64,000 nucleotides of DNA from Chlorobiales bacterium Clorobi_01. GTDB lineage: Bacteria > Bacteroidota > Chlorobiia > Chlorobiales > Chlorobiaceae. The translations under genes and the position numbers were made by a program. Below the pieces are notes generated by a model. It did no database searches. It saw only the letters and a program-made list of their open reading frames with translations, and was not told where the DNA came from. Shown piece by piece: positions 25,749 through 33,432 of the stretch; the stretch's first letter is position 1, and each line of letters starts with the position of its first letter. The DNA lies in contig LUZT01000004.1 in the NCBI GenBank assembly GCA_001602925.1, forward strand, positions 62,001-126,000, read 5' to 3'.

Positions 25749-26132
25749 CTATTCTACACCATCCTTCAGTAGCCAGGCTTCAGCTTCCTGGAGGTTCATG
25801 AACGGCTTTATCTTGAACGGAACTCCTCTGCGCTCAACCTCTTCACAAAAAAGCTTGGCCAGTGCGTACCGGAAACCGTCAGGGGCGAAAAAAGCAGATT
25901 TTTTCTTCGTAGCCTCTTGATGCCACAAGGTTTTTATCCTTTCCAGCGCTACAATTAAATCGATCTCCGAAAAGCCACAGATAAAGCCTTCCTTCACAAT
26001 CCACAAAGCATTTTTGTGAGGATATTCGGGGTGGTGCATGAGCGCATCCTGAGCATCGAACAGAACTTTCTGATCAACCAGCCCATCAAGTTCTACTCGA
26101 AAAAACAGGGGGTCATCTTGCACAGTGAACAT
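25749..26132 (-). CDS. Hypothetical protein, possible STAS/SpoIIAA-like fold
   Basis: 127 residues from ATG 26132 (MFTVQDDPLFF). The pattern of a short strand, 'FDAQDALMHHPEY', 'KNALWIVKEGFICGF', 'LVALERIKTLWHQ', 'KSAFFAPDGFRYALAKLF', 'RRGVPFKIKPFMNLQEAEAWLL' fits the SpoIIAA-like proteins in which the chain ends with 'F-x-x-x-x-x-A-x-x-W-L'. Such proteins are small, cytosolic and mostly of unknown role. No phosphorylatable Ser motif is obvious. The gene lies in the decaying zone between the tRNA-Ser cluster and the umuDC relic but looks intact. Confidence 0.55.
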   Translation of the reverse strand: MFTVQDDPLFFRVELDGLVDQKVLFDAQDALMHHPEYPHKNALWIVKEGFICGFSEIDLIVALERIKTLWHQEATKKKSAFFAPDGFRYALAKLFCEEVERRGVPFKIKPFMNLQEAEAWLLKDGVE

Positions 26133-26339
26133 TGGTGTGGGGATTAGTAAATTCGAGGTTGATGTTAATGCTTTTTCTACAGGGTACAACTCGAATAACT
26201 ACTACGGAGAATATACGGAAAATTGCAAACTGTTTGAAAACTTTTTCTATGGTTAATGCCGTAGAAATTGACTTATGGAGCCCTTTGCAGAAAAGGCGTA
26301 TTGAGATTGAGCTACCCAGAGCGACCACCACGGAAGCTC

Positions 26340-26757
26340 ATGTGCATCACTTCCGGTTCCTGTCTTGACTTTTTTATACCCGATTTTACAACGGAACTTG
26401 AGCTGCCTCTGATTAGCGCTGGTATCCCGGATGGAGCTTCATTCTCGACCGAAGATTTTGAAGAACTCACTCTTAACCTGAACGAACTCATCAAATTCCC
26501 AGCAGCTATCTTTTATGCCCGGGCAAAAGGGGGATCCACTATAGATACCGGTATCCAGGACGGCGATCTTCTTCTGATCGACAAGTGGAAGATGGTCTGC
26601 TTTCTTGATAGTGAGTAAAACCAAACGGATTGCTCGGGTTGACGATTCCCTGTAACTCATTCCTGCGGAAGCGCATGAGCAACCCGTCAAGATTTCAGAT
26701 GATTCCGATTTTCAGGTGTGGGGTATCTTGATCTTCGTCATTCACAAAACACGCTAA
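26340..26757 (+). pseudogene. umuD: umuD relic
   Basis: With frame changes near 26590-26620 and an in-frame stop (SL*LIPAEAHEQP) near 26655, the translation follows UmuD: 'FFIPDFTTELELPLISAGIPDG', 'LNELIKFPAAIFYARAKG', 'IDTGIQDGDLLLID', then 'PVKISDDSDFQVWGILIFVIHKTR' (quoted in pieces). The UmuD serine protease motif G-D-S-M-I reads GGSTI, so the Ser is kept but its surroundings are altered. UmuD is cut by itself with RecA help in the SOS response and partners UmuC as DNA polymerase V. The gene cannot make a full product. Confidence 0.82.
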
Positions 26758-26766
26758 CAGAGAGGT

Positions 26767-26935
26767 ATCCTCAAAACCGCTCTGTTCGATTGCAGTAGCC
26801 TGTATGTCTTGAGTGAAAGGGTTTTTGGTTCGCCTCTGAATGGCAACCCCATGGTTGTCCTTTTCAACAACGCCTCATTTCTCATCATTCGTTCGAGCAA
26901 GGCAATGGTTCTTGGTCTTCAGACAGGTTGCCGTG
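26767..26935 (+). pseudogene. umuC: umuC relic (N-terminal fragment)
   Basis: The frame starting LKTALFDCSSLYVLSERVF and continuing SPLNGNPMVVLFNNASFLI, RSSKAMVLGL matches the first ~55 residues of UmuC (ALVDCNNFYVSCERVF, P-L-x-G-x-P-V-V-V-L-S-N-N-D-G-C). The start codon is gone (ATC in its place), several catalytic-palm residues are changed, and the rest of the gene is missing. It follows the umuD relic by about 10 bases, the normal operon order, and is cut off at a terminator. Confidence 0.8.
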
Positions 26936-26967
26936 AAAAGCTCCCGACAATACCGGGAGCTTTTTTC
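26936..26967 (+). terminator. Rho-independent terminator after the umuDC relic
   Basis: A perfect 7-bp stem (GCTCCCG/CGGGAGC), 7-base loop, then six Ts. It begins where the umuC similarity ends, so it may be the original operon terminator brought close by an internal deletion. Confidence 0.85.
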
Positions 26968-27162
26968 GTTTCGGGGGTTACGAATCGGAAACGGGAGGGC
27001 ATTGAACCCGATAGGAGTGTTTGAAACCTTGAAAGAATCTTAGAGGGACTGCACAAACGCAATAGCCTGTGCAATCGGAGGTTAGCTTCTGCTGACAAAT
27101 CGGCACCTGCTGTGCACCGCGAGTCGTTCGGAATGAACTGGGCTCGCGGTTATAAAACCGCT

Positions 27163-27903
27163 TTACATTTGTTTTGTGGCGTATACGGTGGCGAAGTCTA
27201 TGACGCACATGGTACGGTAACGGCGGTGAGGTCCTATGGTTACTCCTGCGTAATTGAACACGCCGTTCAGCAGGGTTTGTCTGTGTCCGCGTGACGGCAC
27301 GCCATCATCGATGAGCAGCGTGATGACGATGTCGCTAGCATCACTGAAGCCGTAAGAGATATTTTCCGCGATACTTCCGGCCCATTCTCCATGACGCTCT
27401 ATCCGGGCAGGCATTGAGGAGCCATCATTTCCGATGTGTCCGGTCTTTTCGGTTGGCCCCTGATCATCGGCCAGGTCACGGGAGGCCAGTGTAAGCCCCT
27501 CGCATGGCGACAGAGCCGGGGTCGGCCTTGTGTTTTCGAGCTCCTGGATACATTCTTCCAGCGCGGCAATACCCTCTCTGGTCATCATGGGTTTTTTGCC
27601 GGGTAATATGAGCATTTTATCATGGTAATAAGCTCTGAGAGGCGCAAGGTGAGTGCGTGCATACCCTGCAGGGTCGCTCCTCAGACGGTTGATTTCCATG
27701 ATTACCTCTTGTTCGGTCCGGTTCATATAGTCCGCGTTCTCGAACTGTTGAAAAGAGGTGGAGTCCTGCTGCTGATCCTGCTCTTTTTCGTATAGATCGG
27801 ACTCCTCTTTGTTGAACGAATAGTCGCCTTTCGCCTGCCCGAAGGCAATCGCGAGCAAAAGGAGTGCGAGTATGGCTATTCGTTTACGGTTGAAAGGCGT
27901 CAT
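27163..27903 (-). CDS. CAP/SCP-domain protein, exported
   Basis: 246 residues from ATG 27903. Residues 1-24 are a signal peptide (cleavage near GQA-K). A Glu/Gln/Asp-rich linker follows. The CAP domain spans about residues 60-245: 'EVIMEINRLRSDPAGYA', 'GHIGNDGSSMPARIERHGEW', 'IAENISYGF', 'IDDGVPSRGHRQTLL', 'FNYAGVTIGPH', 'CVIDFATVY'. The conserved His and Glu of the CAP cavity (GHIG, AENI, GHR) are present. Bacterial CAP proteins are secreted and mostly uncharacterised. It stands alone; 105 bases upstream is an AAGTGAAAA element shared with other promoters here. Confidence 0.85.
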   Translation of the reverse strand: MTPFNRKRIAILALLLLAIAFGQAKGDYSFNKEESDLYEKEQDQQQDSTSFQQFENADYMNRTEQEVIMEINRLRSDPAGYARTHLAPLRAYYHDKMLILPGKKPMMTREGIAALEECIQELENTRPTPALSPCEGLTLASRDLADDQGPTEKTGHIGNDGSSMPARIERHGEWAGSIAENISYGFSDASDIVITLLIDDGVPSRGHRQTLLNGVFNYAGVTIGPHRRYRTMCVIDFATVYATKQM

Positions 27904-28158
27904 GATGATAAATGAATAGAGATCGCTTGCAAATACACCGGCATTGTTTCGACCCTTTCTCACAAAAAAACACGATACTCTCTGCAGTTTTCAGGCGTTT
28001 ATAAAGTGAAAATATTATGTAGTATATAATATATAAATACAAAATTTGCCAAAAATATCGGAGAAGCTCCTTTTGTAATGGTCATTGCTTTGATGATTCA
28101 TTCAGGAGCTGGATTCATTCTAAGATCCGGCAAAAATTTTCAGGCGATGGGTGAACTT

Positions 28159-28725
28159 TCACTCGATTTCGATACCGTAGGTGTCGAGCAGACCGGGAAG
28201 GCCTTGCAAGGAGAACTTTGCTTTTCTGAGACGGTTTGATTCGGGCGGGATCGAAAAATTGAAGGCGGTGCGGAAATCGGTTTTTTCGAGGTTGGTGTGA
28301 AAGAAGAGCGCCAGGCGCAGATCGCAGTTGCCGAAAACCGAACCACTCAGGTTTGCACCGGTGAAATCGGCTTCCTGCAAGTCGCAGTGAGTGAATGTGG
28401 TGTTTTTGAGATCGAGGCCGGTGAAGAGTGACAGTTTCATCGTGCAGCTTTCGAAGCTCATTTCGAGCAAGAGCTTTCGACACCGGCTGAACTGCACACC
28501 GAGCAGCTTGCAGCCACTGAACCGCACCTCCTGAAGCCCCGTTCCATCAAGCTTTGTCAGGCTCATGTCGCACTGTTCGAAAGAGCACTCCCGGAACATG
28601 ATGTCCGAAAAATCGGAGTGCGCGAAATTGCACCGCACGAAGCGGCATCCCTCGAACACGCCAGCGGTCGTGTCGAGACCGGTGGAATCGATTTTCTCGA
28701 ACACTTTGCCTGTTAACGGTTCCAT
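28159..28725 (-). CDS. Pentapeptide repeat protein, Qnr/McbG-like
   Basis: 188 residues made almost wholly of pentapeptide repeats of the form (C/A/S)(D/N/R)(F/L)xx: 'CRFVRCNFAHSDFSDIMF', 'CSFEQCDMS', 'CTMKLSLFTGLDL', 'TTFTHCDLQEADFTGANL', 'SVFGNCDLRLALF'. These fold into a square right-handed beta-helix that mimics DNA; Qnr and McbG relatives shield DNA gyrase from inhibitors. There is no signal peptide, so it is cytosolic. A short gap near residue 95 may be the loop seen in Qnr proteins. A gyrase role is inference. It shares its strand with the hybrid kinase, 31 bases downstream of it. Confidence 0.85.
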   Translation of the reverse strand: MEPLTGKVFEKIDSTGLDTTAGVFEGCRFVRCNFAHSDFSDIMFRECSFEQCDMSLTKLDGTGLQEVRFSGCKLLGVQFSRCRKLLLEMSFESCTMKLSLFTGLDLKNTTFTHCDLQEADFTGANLSGSVFGNCDLRLALFFHTNLEKTDFRTAFNFSIPPESNRLRKAKFSLQGLPGLLDTYGIEIE

Positions 28726-28756
28726 CGATTTTTTTATCGAGCGTCGCCGTGCGGGA

Positions 28757-30685
28757 TTACGGCTGGAGCATGACCTTATAAACCATGGCCATGAAGTCGT
28801 GAATGGTGAAGGGTTTTCTGATAAAATTCACGGCCTTTGACGGTTGATCGCCGGTTTCGTTCTTTTCGATAAAGAATCCCGACATGAAAAGGAATTTCAT
28901 GCCCGGCATGATCGAAAGTAACTGTTTGCTCAGCTCAATGCCATTCATACGGGGAAGTACGATGTCGGTTACCAGCAGGTCGATTTTTTCTTTCTGCGTT
29001 TCGGCAATGGCCAAGGCACTTTCGGCATCGAGGGCGTCAAACACCGTGAACTCCATATCATTGAGCGCCACTTTGAGAATATTGAGAATGCCGGGTTCAT
29101 CTTCAACCAGCAGAACCGTATTCTTTTGGGCTTTGAGGCTCCCCGCGGGTATTTTGGGCATTGGTTTCGGAACTTCATTCCGATACTTTGGCAGGAAGAT
29201 GGTGAATATTGTGCCCTTGCCCTTCTCGGACTGACAGCCGATATAGCCGTTGTTTTGCCTGACAATGCCGTAGACCGTCGAAAGGCCGAGGCCGGAGCCT
29301 TTTCCTACAGGTTTGGTCGTGAAGAATGGCTCGAAAATATGAGGCAGCGCCTTGCTGTCGATGCCGCATCCGGTGTCGCTTACCGAGATCGTGGCATAGT
29401 TTCCGGGTTTCTGGCAAATATGCCCCTTTTTGCAATCCGACTTTCTGATACGTGCCGAACCCGTGGAGATGGTGATGGTGCCGAAATCCTTGATGGCGTC
29501 CCGGGAGTTAATATAAAGATTGCTCAGTATCTGATGGAGCTGGGTCGGATCGATGAAAATTTCCGGTATGTTTTCGCCAGGTGTCCAGATACACTCGATC
29601 TGCTCAAGAATCAGGGGTTTCAGCATCGGGATGAGGCGATCGATCTCCCGGTTCAGGGAGACCACTTGTGGCAGTCTCATCTGTTTGCGGGCAAATCCCA
29701 AAAGCTGACTGGTCCGGTCAGCCGAGCGCTGTGCCGAGCGCTGGGCGTCCCTCAGGTAATCGGCAACGGGAGCCGTTGGGTCGATTTGGGTGAGAGCCAG
29801 TTCAATATTGCCGATGATGGCGGTCAGCGAGTTGTTGAAGTCATGCGCGATGCCACCGGCGAGCTGACCGATTATCTCCATTTTCTGAGCGTGCTGAAGC
29901 TGTGCCTGCAGCCTTTCAAGCTCAAGTTCTGTAAGTTTTTTCTCCGTGACATCGAGGATGATGCCAATAATGTATCGGGACGAATCTGGTTTGGTGTAGC
30001 GGAAGGTGCCGACCAGATTGATCCAGCGGATTTGTCCGTCCGTTTTTTGAATACGGCATTCGACATTGAAATCTGACTGATGCTTCAGCGAGTTTTCGTA
30101 AACCCCCATCACCATGGGGCGGTCGTCGGGGTGGATATGGCTAAAAAATCGTTCAATCTTCCAGTCAGGCACAAGCGAATCATAGCCGAAAAATCGATCG
30201 TGCTCCAGCGCTCTCAGGATGATGTTATTGTCGATGTTGTGCGTCCAGATGCTGACATGGCTGTTTTCAAGCACGGAGACCATCTTTGTCCGGCACTTCT
30301 CGATTTCCTCTTCGGAAAGCTTCTGCTTCGTAACATTTTGTACCAGGACCATCAGTTTCGCGATGTTCCCGCTGTCATCAAAAACCGGATAGATCGAACT
30401 TTTCCATCTGCCACCATCCGTAGGGTCATCGAGAGCGAGATGCTTGCCAATCCGAAGCGCTTCGCAGGCTGTATCTTTCTGGATGGGGATGACTTCCGTA
30501 GTTGTGTTGATTTCTACAAGCAGGTCGAAGACGTTGTGTTCGACAATATGTTCATAGATGCTTTCGATATTCGAAGGGAAGAAGCGGTCAGCCGCAAGGA
30601 TCGTCCCGTCTGGGGCCATCACAAAGACTTGCTCGGGAAAGTCTTTGAAAAGATCAGAATCGAGATCGTTAACTGACATGGACAT
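28757..30685 (-). CDS. PAS-domain hybrid sensor histidine kinase with C-terminal receiver
   Basis: 642 residues, no membrane segment, so a cytosolic sensor. Order: a first PAS domain (about 10-120), a second PAS/PAC (about 135-250, 'FSHIHPDDRPMVMGVYENSL', 'RWINLVGTFRY'), a short coiled coil, the dimerisation box with phospho-His in GGIAHDFNN (His281), the ATP lid with 'DTGCGID' and 'GKGSGLGLSTVYGIV', and a receiver (about 515-640) whose phospho-Asp is in LLVTDIVLPRMNG. There is no output domain, so it must pass phosphate to another protein. The HDFNN-type box is common in large hybrid kinases. The ligand is not evident. It may be co-transcribed with the pentapeptide protein. Confidence 0.92.
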   Translation of the reverse strand: MSMSVNDLDSDLFKDFPEQVFVMAPDGTILAADRFFPSNIESIYEHIVEHNVFDLLVEINTTTEVIPIQKDTACEALRIGKHLALDDPTDGGRWKSSIYPVFDDSGNIAKLMVLVQNVTKQKLSEEEIEKCRTKMVSVLENSHVSIWTHNIDNNIILRALEHDRFFGYDSLVPDWKIERFFSHIHPDDRPMVMGVYENSLKHQSDFNVECRIQKTDGQIRWINLVGTFRYTKPDSSRYIIGIILDVTEKKLTELELERLQAQLQHAQKMEIIGQLAGGIAHDFNNSLTAIIGNIELALTQIDPTAPVADYLRDAQRSAQRSADRTSQLLGFARKQMRLPQVVSLNREIDRLIPMLKPLILEQIECIWTPGENIPEIFIDPTQLHQILSNLYINSRDAIKDFGTITISTGSARIRKSDCKKGHICQKPGNYATISVSDTGCGIDSKALPHIFEPFFTTKPVGKGSGLGLSTVYGIVRQNNGYIGCQSEKGKGTIFTIFLPKYRNEVPKPMPKIPAGSLKAQKNTVLLVEDEPGILNILKVALNDMEFTVFDALDAESALAIAETQKEKIDLLVTDIVLPRMNGIELSKQLLSIMPGMKFLFMSGFFIEKNETGDQPSKAVNFIRKPFTIHDFMAMVYKVMLQP

Positions 30686-31055
30686 CCATCGTTAAAGTGA
30701 TTTCTCGAAAGGCTCCGATACGAACTGTAGTGTACTTTACTTTTAAATATAAATCACTACGTTGAATTTTCATAATGTGAAAGTGAAGGGTTGCTTTTCA
30801 CTCATTATAACGGATGCAGCTGAGCAGCAATTACTTTTCACTTATCGAAATCGAACAGGAGACCGTTCGATGATTTTGCTTTCTTCGGATTGTGCATGTG
30901 CTTTTTGGGCGAGGAGTTGCCGCTCAAGAAGCTATCGCTTTCGATGATAGCTTCGAGTACGCAGATGAGTTCGGGCAGTTCTGTATTGAGCTGGCTTGTT
31001 CAGCGCTCAGGGAGGATGTCTTCGAGCGGAGAGCTGAAAAATCCGGGAAAAATCG
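30686..31055 (+). other. 370-bp intergenic region with repeated AGTGAAAA-type elements
   Basis: No credible gene. The AT-rich part (30720-30850) holds TACTTTACTTTTAAATA at 30732-30748, the inverted pair AGTGAA/TTCACT at 30782-30802, and TTTTCACTT at about 30833-30843, all upstream of the divergently placed kinase gene. A 9-bp hairpin lies at 30928-30954 without a T-run. Confidence 0.5.
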
Positions 31056-31910
31056 TCATCCCGTGACCAGCCGGATGACGATCAGCGCGAGTACCATCGC
31101 GGTTCCGGCGAGGTAGATGCTGCGGATGTACCGGAGTTTCTGCTGCGTACGTGAGTCGAGCAATTGCAAGACCGACCAGATGACAACGGCGTCGAAGGCG
31201 ATGATCGGCAAGAGACAGAGCCAGCCGAACCATCCGGTGGCGAATGGCACGGCGCTGCCAGCGATCACCAGTGCGAAAACACTTGCGGAAATGCGCATCG
31301 CCTGCCTGGCTCCGAAAATGACGGCGAGCGAACGGGAGCCGGTTCTCCGGTCGCCCTCGACGTCGAGCGCATCCGCTGCGATCTCCTCGCCGAGATCGAC
31401 GAACATGGTCATCACGGCAAGAAACAGTACCATCGGCTCGAAAGGATTGCCGACAGCAATGCCGCCGAACACGAAGCACATGCCGACTGAAAGCCCTACG
31501 GCGAGATTCCCGAAAAACCCGAATTTCTTGAGCTTCCAGTTATAAAGCACACCCAGAGCCAGCATTGCACAGGCCGCGACGAATACAGTGACCCCGATCA
31601 TCGCCGCCGAAGCGCAACCGAGCAGGGCGACGGCAACCGACAGCGCGAGCGCGTCTCGTTTCGATACCCGCCCGGCAGGCAGCGGACGCGATGGTGCATT
31701 GATGCGGTCGGTTTCGACATCGAACCAGTCGTTCAGCGCCAGCACCGATGCCGCAACGCAGAAGACGCCAAGAAACCCCGCCAATCCCTGACGCAGCGAC
31801 GGTAATCCCCCAAACGCGAGTACCTCGCCAAGCACCACGCAAGCTCCCGCAGCGAACGACAGCTCGAACCGGAGAAGCCGAAACAGAGCGTGAAAGCTGG
31901 AGTTATTCAT
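31056..31910 (-). CDS. UbiA family prenyltransferase
   Basis: 284 residues from ATG 31910, eight or nine hydrophobic helices. The first Asp-rich motif reads NDWFDVETDRINAPSRPLPAGR (split: NDWFDVETDRIN and PSRPLP), the Mg-diphosphate site; the second is 'ADALDVEGDRRTGSRSLAV'. UbiA enzymes join an isoprenoid diphosphate to an acceptor within the membrane (quinone, lipid or chlorophyll precursors). The spacing and 'RPLPAGRVS' resemble geranylgeranylglyceryl-phosphate and quinone prenyltransferases more than chlorophyll synthase, whose candidate is at 50662. The acceptor is unknown. The divergent SDR gene begins 85 bases away. Confidence 0.88.
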   Translation of the reverse strand: MNNSSFHALFRLLRFELSFAAGACVVLGEVLAFGGLPSLRQGLAGFLGVFCVAASVLALNDWFDVETDRINAPSRPLPAGRVSKRDALALSVAVALLGCASAAMIGVTVFVAACAMLALGVLYNWKLKKFGFFGNLAVGLSVGMCFVFGGIAVGNPFEPMVLFLAVMTMFVDLGEEIAADALDVEGDRRTGSRSLAVIFGARQAMRISASVFALVIAGSAVPFATGWFGWLCLLPIIAFDAVVIWSVLQLLDSRTQQKLRYIRSIYLAGTAMVLALIVIRLVTG

Positions 31911-31994
31911 CTCATGAAGGAGTGGTAACAGTCGTCCATGATGGTTCTGTTCGATATATTTCAATGGTACAACGAAATCTCAAAACTCACGAGC

Positions 31995-32738
31995 ATGAAA
32001 GGCAAAGTTGCATTGGTTACGGGTGCGAGCCGGGGTATCGGACGGGCGACGGCGAAGCTTCTTGCTGCCGGGGGGGCGGCGGTGGCGGTCAATTATTTCC
32101 AGAGCGAAGGCGCGGCTCGCGCGGTTGTTGATGAAATTACGCAGGCTGGCGGCAGGGCGCTGGCCGTGCGGGCTGATGTGCGTGACGAGGCGCAGGTGCG
32201 GGCGATGGTTGCTGAGGTAGGAGAGCGTCTCGGGCCGGTTGACCTGCTCGTCAGCAATGCCGCGATCGGTTTCCCGGTCAGGCCATTCACCGGATTCACC
32301 TGGGATGAATTCGAGGCCAAGCTTACCGGAGAACTGAAGTCGATCTTTTTCTGTTGCCAGGCGGTGCTGCCGGGCATGATCGAGCGGAAATCGGGCTGCA
32401 TCATCGCCATTTCGAGCACCCTCTCGCGCCACTCGTCGCCGGGCTTCATCGCTCACTCCACCGCCAAATCGGGCCTCGATGCCTTTGTCCGCTCGCTCGC
32501 CCAGGAGGTCGGGCCATTCGGCATCCGCGTCAACGTGGTCGCCCCCGGTCTCACGCTGACCGATGCCACCGCGTGGTTGCCCGAGGAGCAGAAAACGATG
32601 ATCGGCGAGATGGCTCCGCTCAAACGGGTGGCCCTTCCGGAAGACGTTGCCGGAGTGGTATTTGCGGCAGCCTCCGACCACTGCCGCTTTGTGACAGGCA
32701 GCTACATCCCGGTTTCGGGCGGGTTGTTGATGCTGTGA
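31995..32738 (+). CDS. SDR family protein, FabG-like, lacking the catalytic Tyr
   Basis: 247 residues from ATG 31995; a longer frame from 31938 overlaps the divergent promoter. The cofactor motif TGASRGIGRATAK (residues 10-22) and 'LLVSNAAIG' fit the FabG group, and the active-site Ser is in 'IAISST'. Where FabG enzymes have Tyr-x-x-x-Lys, this one reads HSTAK, so the catalytic Tyr is His. 'GIRVNVVAPGLTLTDAT' and 'SYIPVSGGLLML' complete the family pattern. Either the His serves as acid/base, or the protein binds NAD(P) without classical activity. The neighbours do not identify a substrate. Confidence 0.85.
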   Translation: MKGKVALVTGASRGIGRATAKLLAAGGAAVAVNYFQSEGAARAVVDEITQAGGRALAVRADVRDEAQVRAMVAEVGERLGPVDLLVSNAAIGFPVRPFTGFTWDEFEAKLTGELKSIFFCCQAVLPGMIERKSGCIIAISSTLSRHSSPGFIAHSTAKSGLDAFVRSLAQEVGPFGIRVNVVAPGLTLTDATAWLPEEQKTMIGEMAPLKRVALPEDVAGVVFAAASDHCRFVTGSYIPVSGGLLML

Positions 32739-32794
32739 GAGGGATGGATGAGGATGAAAAGAATTTATGCAACGCCAATTAACGGACACCACAA

Positions 32795-33292
32795 ATGCAG
32801 CAAGAGTCCATACTGACCAATTACAGTTCGTTTTCCTGCCGGCGTATGCCTGTGGGGCTGATCGGAATCAGGGCGCACGGAGGGCGGGTTACCGATCTAT
32901 TATTCATGCACGTAGAGCCGTCAACGGCTCTTAGCGCTCCAGGCTCGCGGTTGATCGATGAGACTTTTCAGCAGCTCGAAGCGTGGTTTTCGGGACGGTT
33001 ACGGGAGTTTGCATTGCCATTGGTCGAGCCTCGATCCGCATTCGAGCGGCGAGTTCGGGAGGCGATGCTTGCTATTCCGTATGGGCAGACGGCTTCGTAT
33101 GGCGAACTGGCGGCGGCGATTGGCTCGCCGGGTGCTGCGCGGGCGGTAGGCGCGGCGTGCGGACGCAATCCGCTGCCGGTTATCGTACCATGTCACCGGG
33201 TGCTTGGTGCGGGAGGCCGGATTGGCGGGTATCGAGGCGGTACGGAAATGAAACGGTGGCTGCTTGATTTCGAACGCAGGAATTCCGGGTAA
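32795..33292 (+). CDS. ogt: Methylated-DNA--protein-cysteine methyltransferase
   Basis: 165 residues. The active site IVPCHRVLG carries the acceptor Cys, preceded by the DNA-binding helix 'IPYGQTASYGELAAAIG', Arg-finger region 'GAARAVGAACGRNPLP' and followed by 'GGYRGGTEMKRWLL'. It transfers alkyl groups from O6-alkylguanine in DNA to itself and is used once. The single-domain form without an AraC-type N-terminal part corresponds to Ogt. It follows the SDR gene by 56 bases on the same strand. Confidence 0.93.
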   Translation: MQQESILTNYSSFSCRRMPVGLIGIRAHGGRVTDLLFMHVEPSTALSAPGSRLIDETFQQLEAWFSGRLREFALPLVEPRSAFERRVREAMLAIPYGQTASYGELAAAIGSPGAARAVGAACGRNPLPVIVPCHRVLGAGGRIGGYRGGTEMKRWLLDFERRNSG

Positions 33293-33432
33293 GTAACGTT
33301 TTACCGGTGACTTCGCGGGCTGGAATCCTCTTCGTTATTTTTTCACGAATGTTAAATCCTCTTTTGATTTTTTCGTTATATAGATTGATTCTCAACCTTT
33401 TATTCGGTTTTTTTCAGTCATACTGATAATCC

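Noticed and set aside
30762-31116. Short plus-strand frames in the 30686-31055 gap
   Set aside because: No start signals, no conserved motif, and they run into the antisense of the UbiA gene; the region looks regulatory.
31056-31910. Reading the first UbiA gene as a chlorophyll synthase
   Set aside because: It lacks the chlorophyll-synthase opening (K-P-V-T-W) and the NDFKSxEGDRQ block; the gene at 50662 has both.
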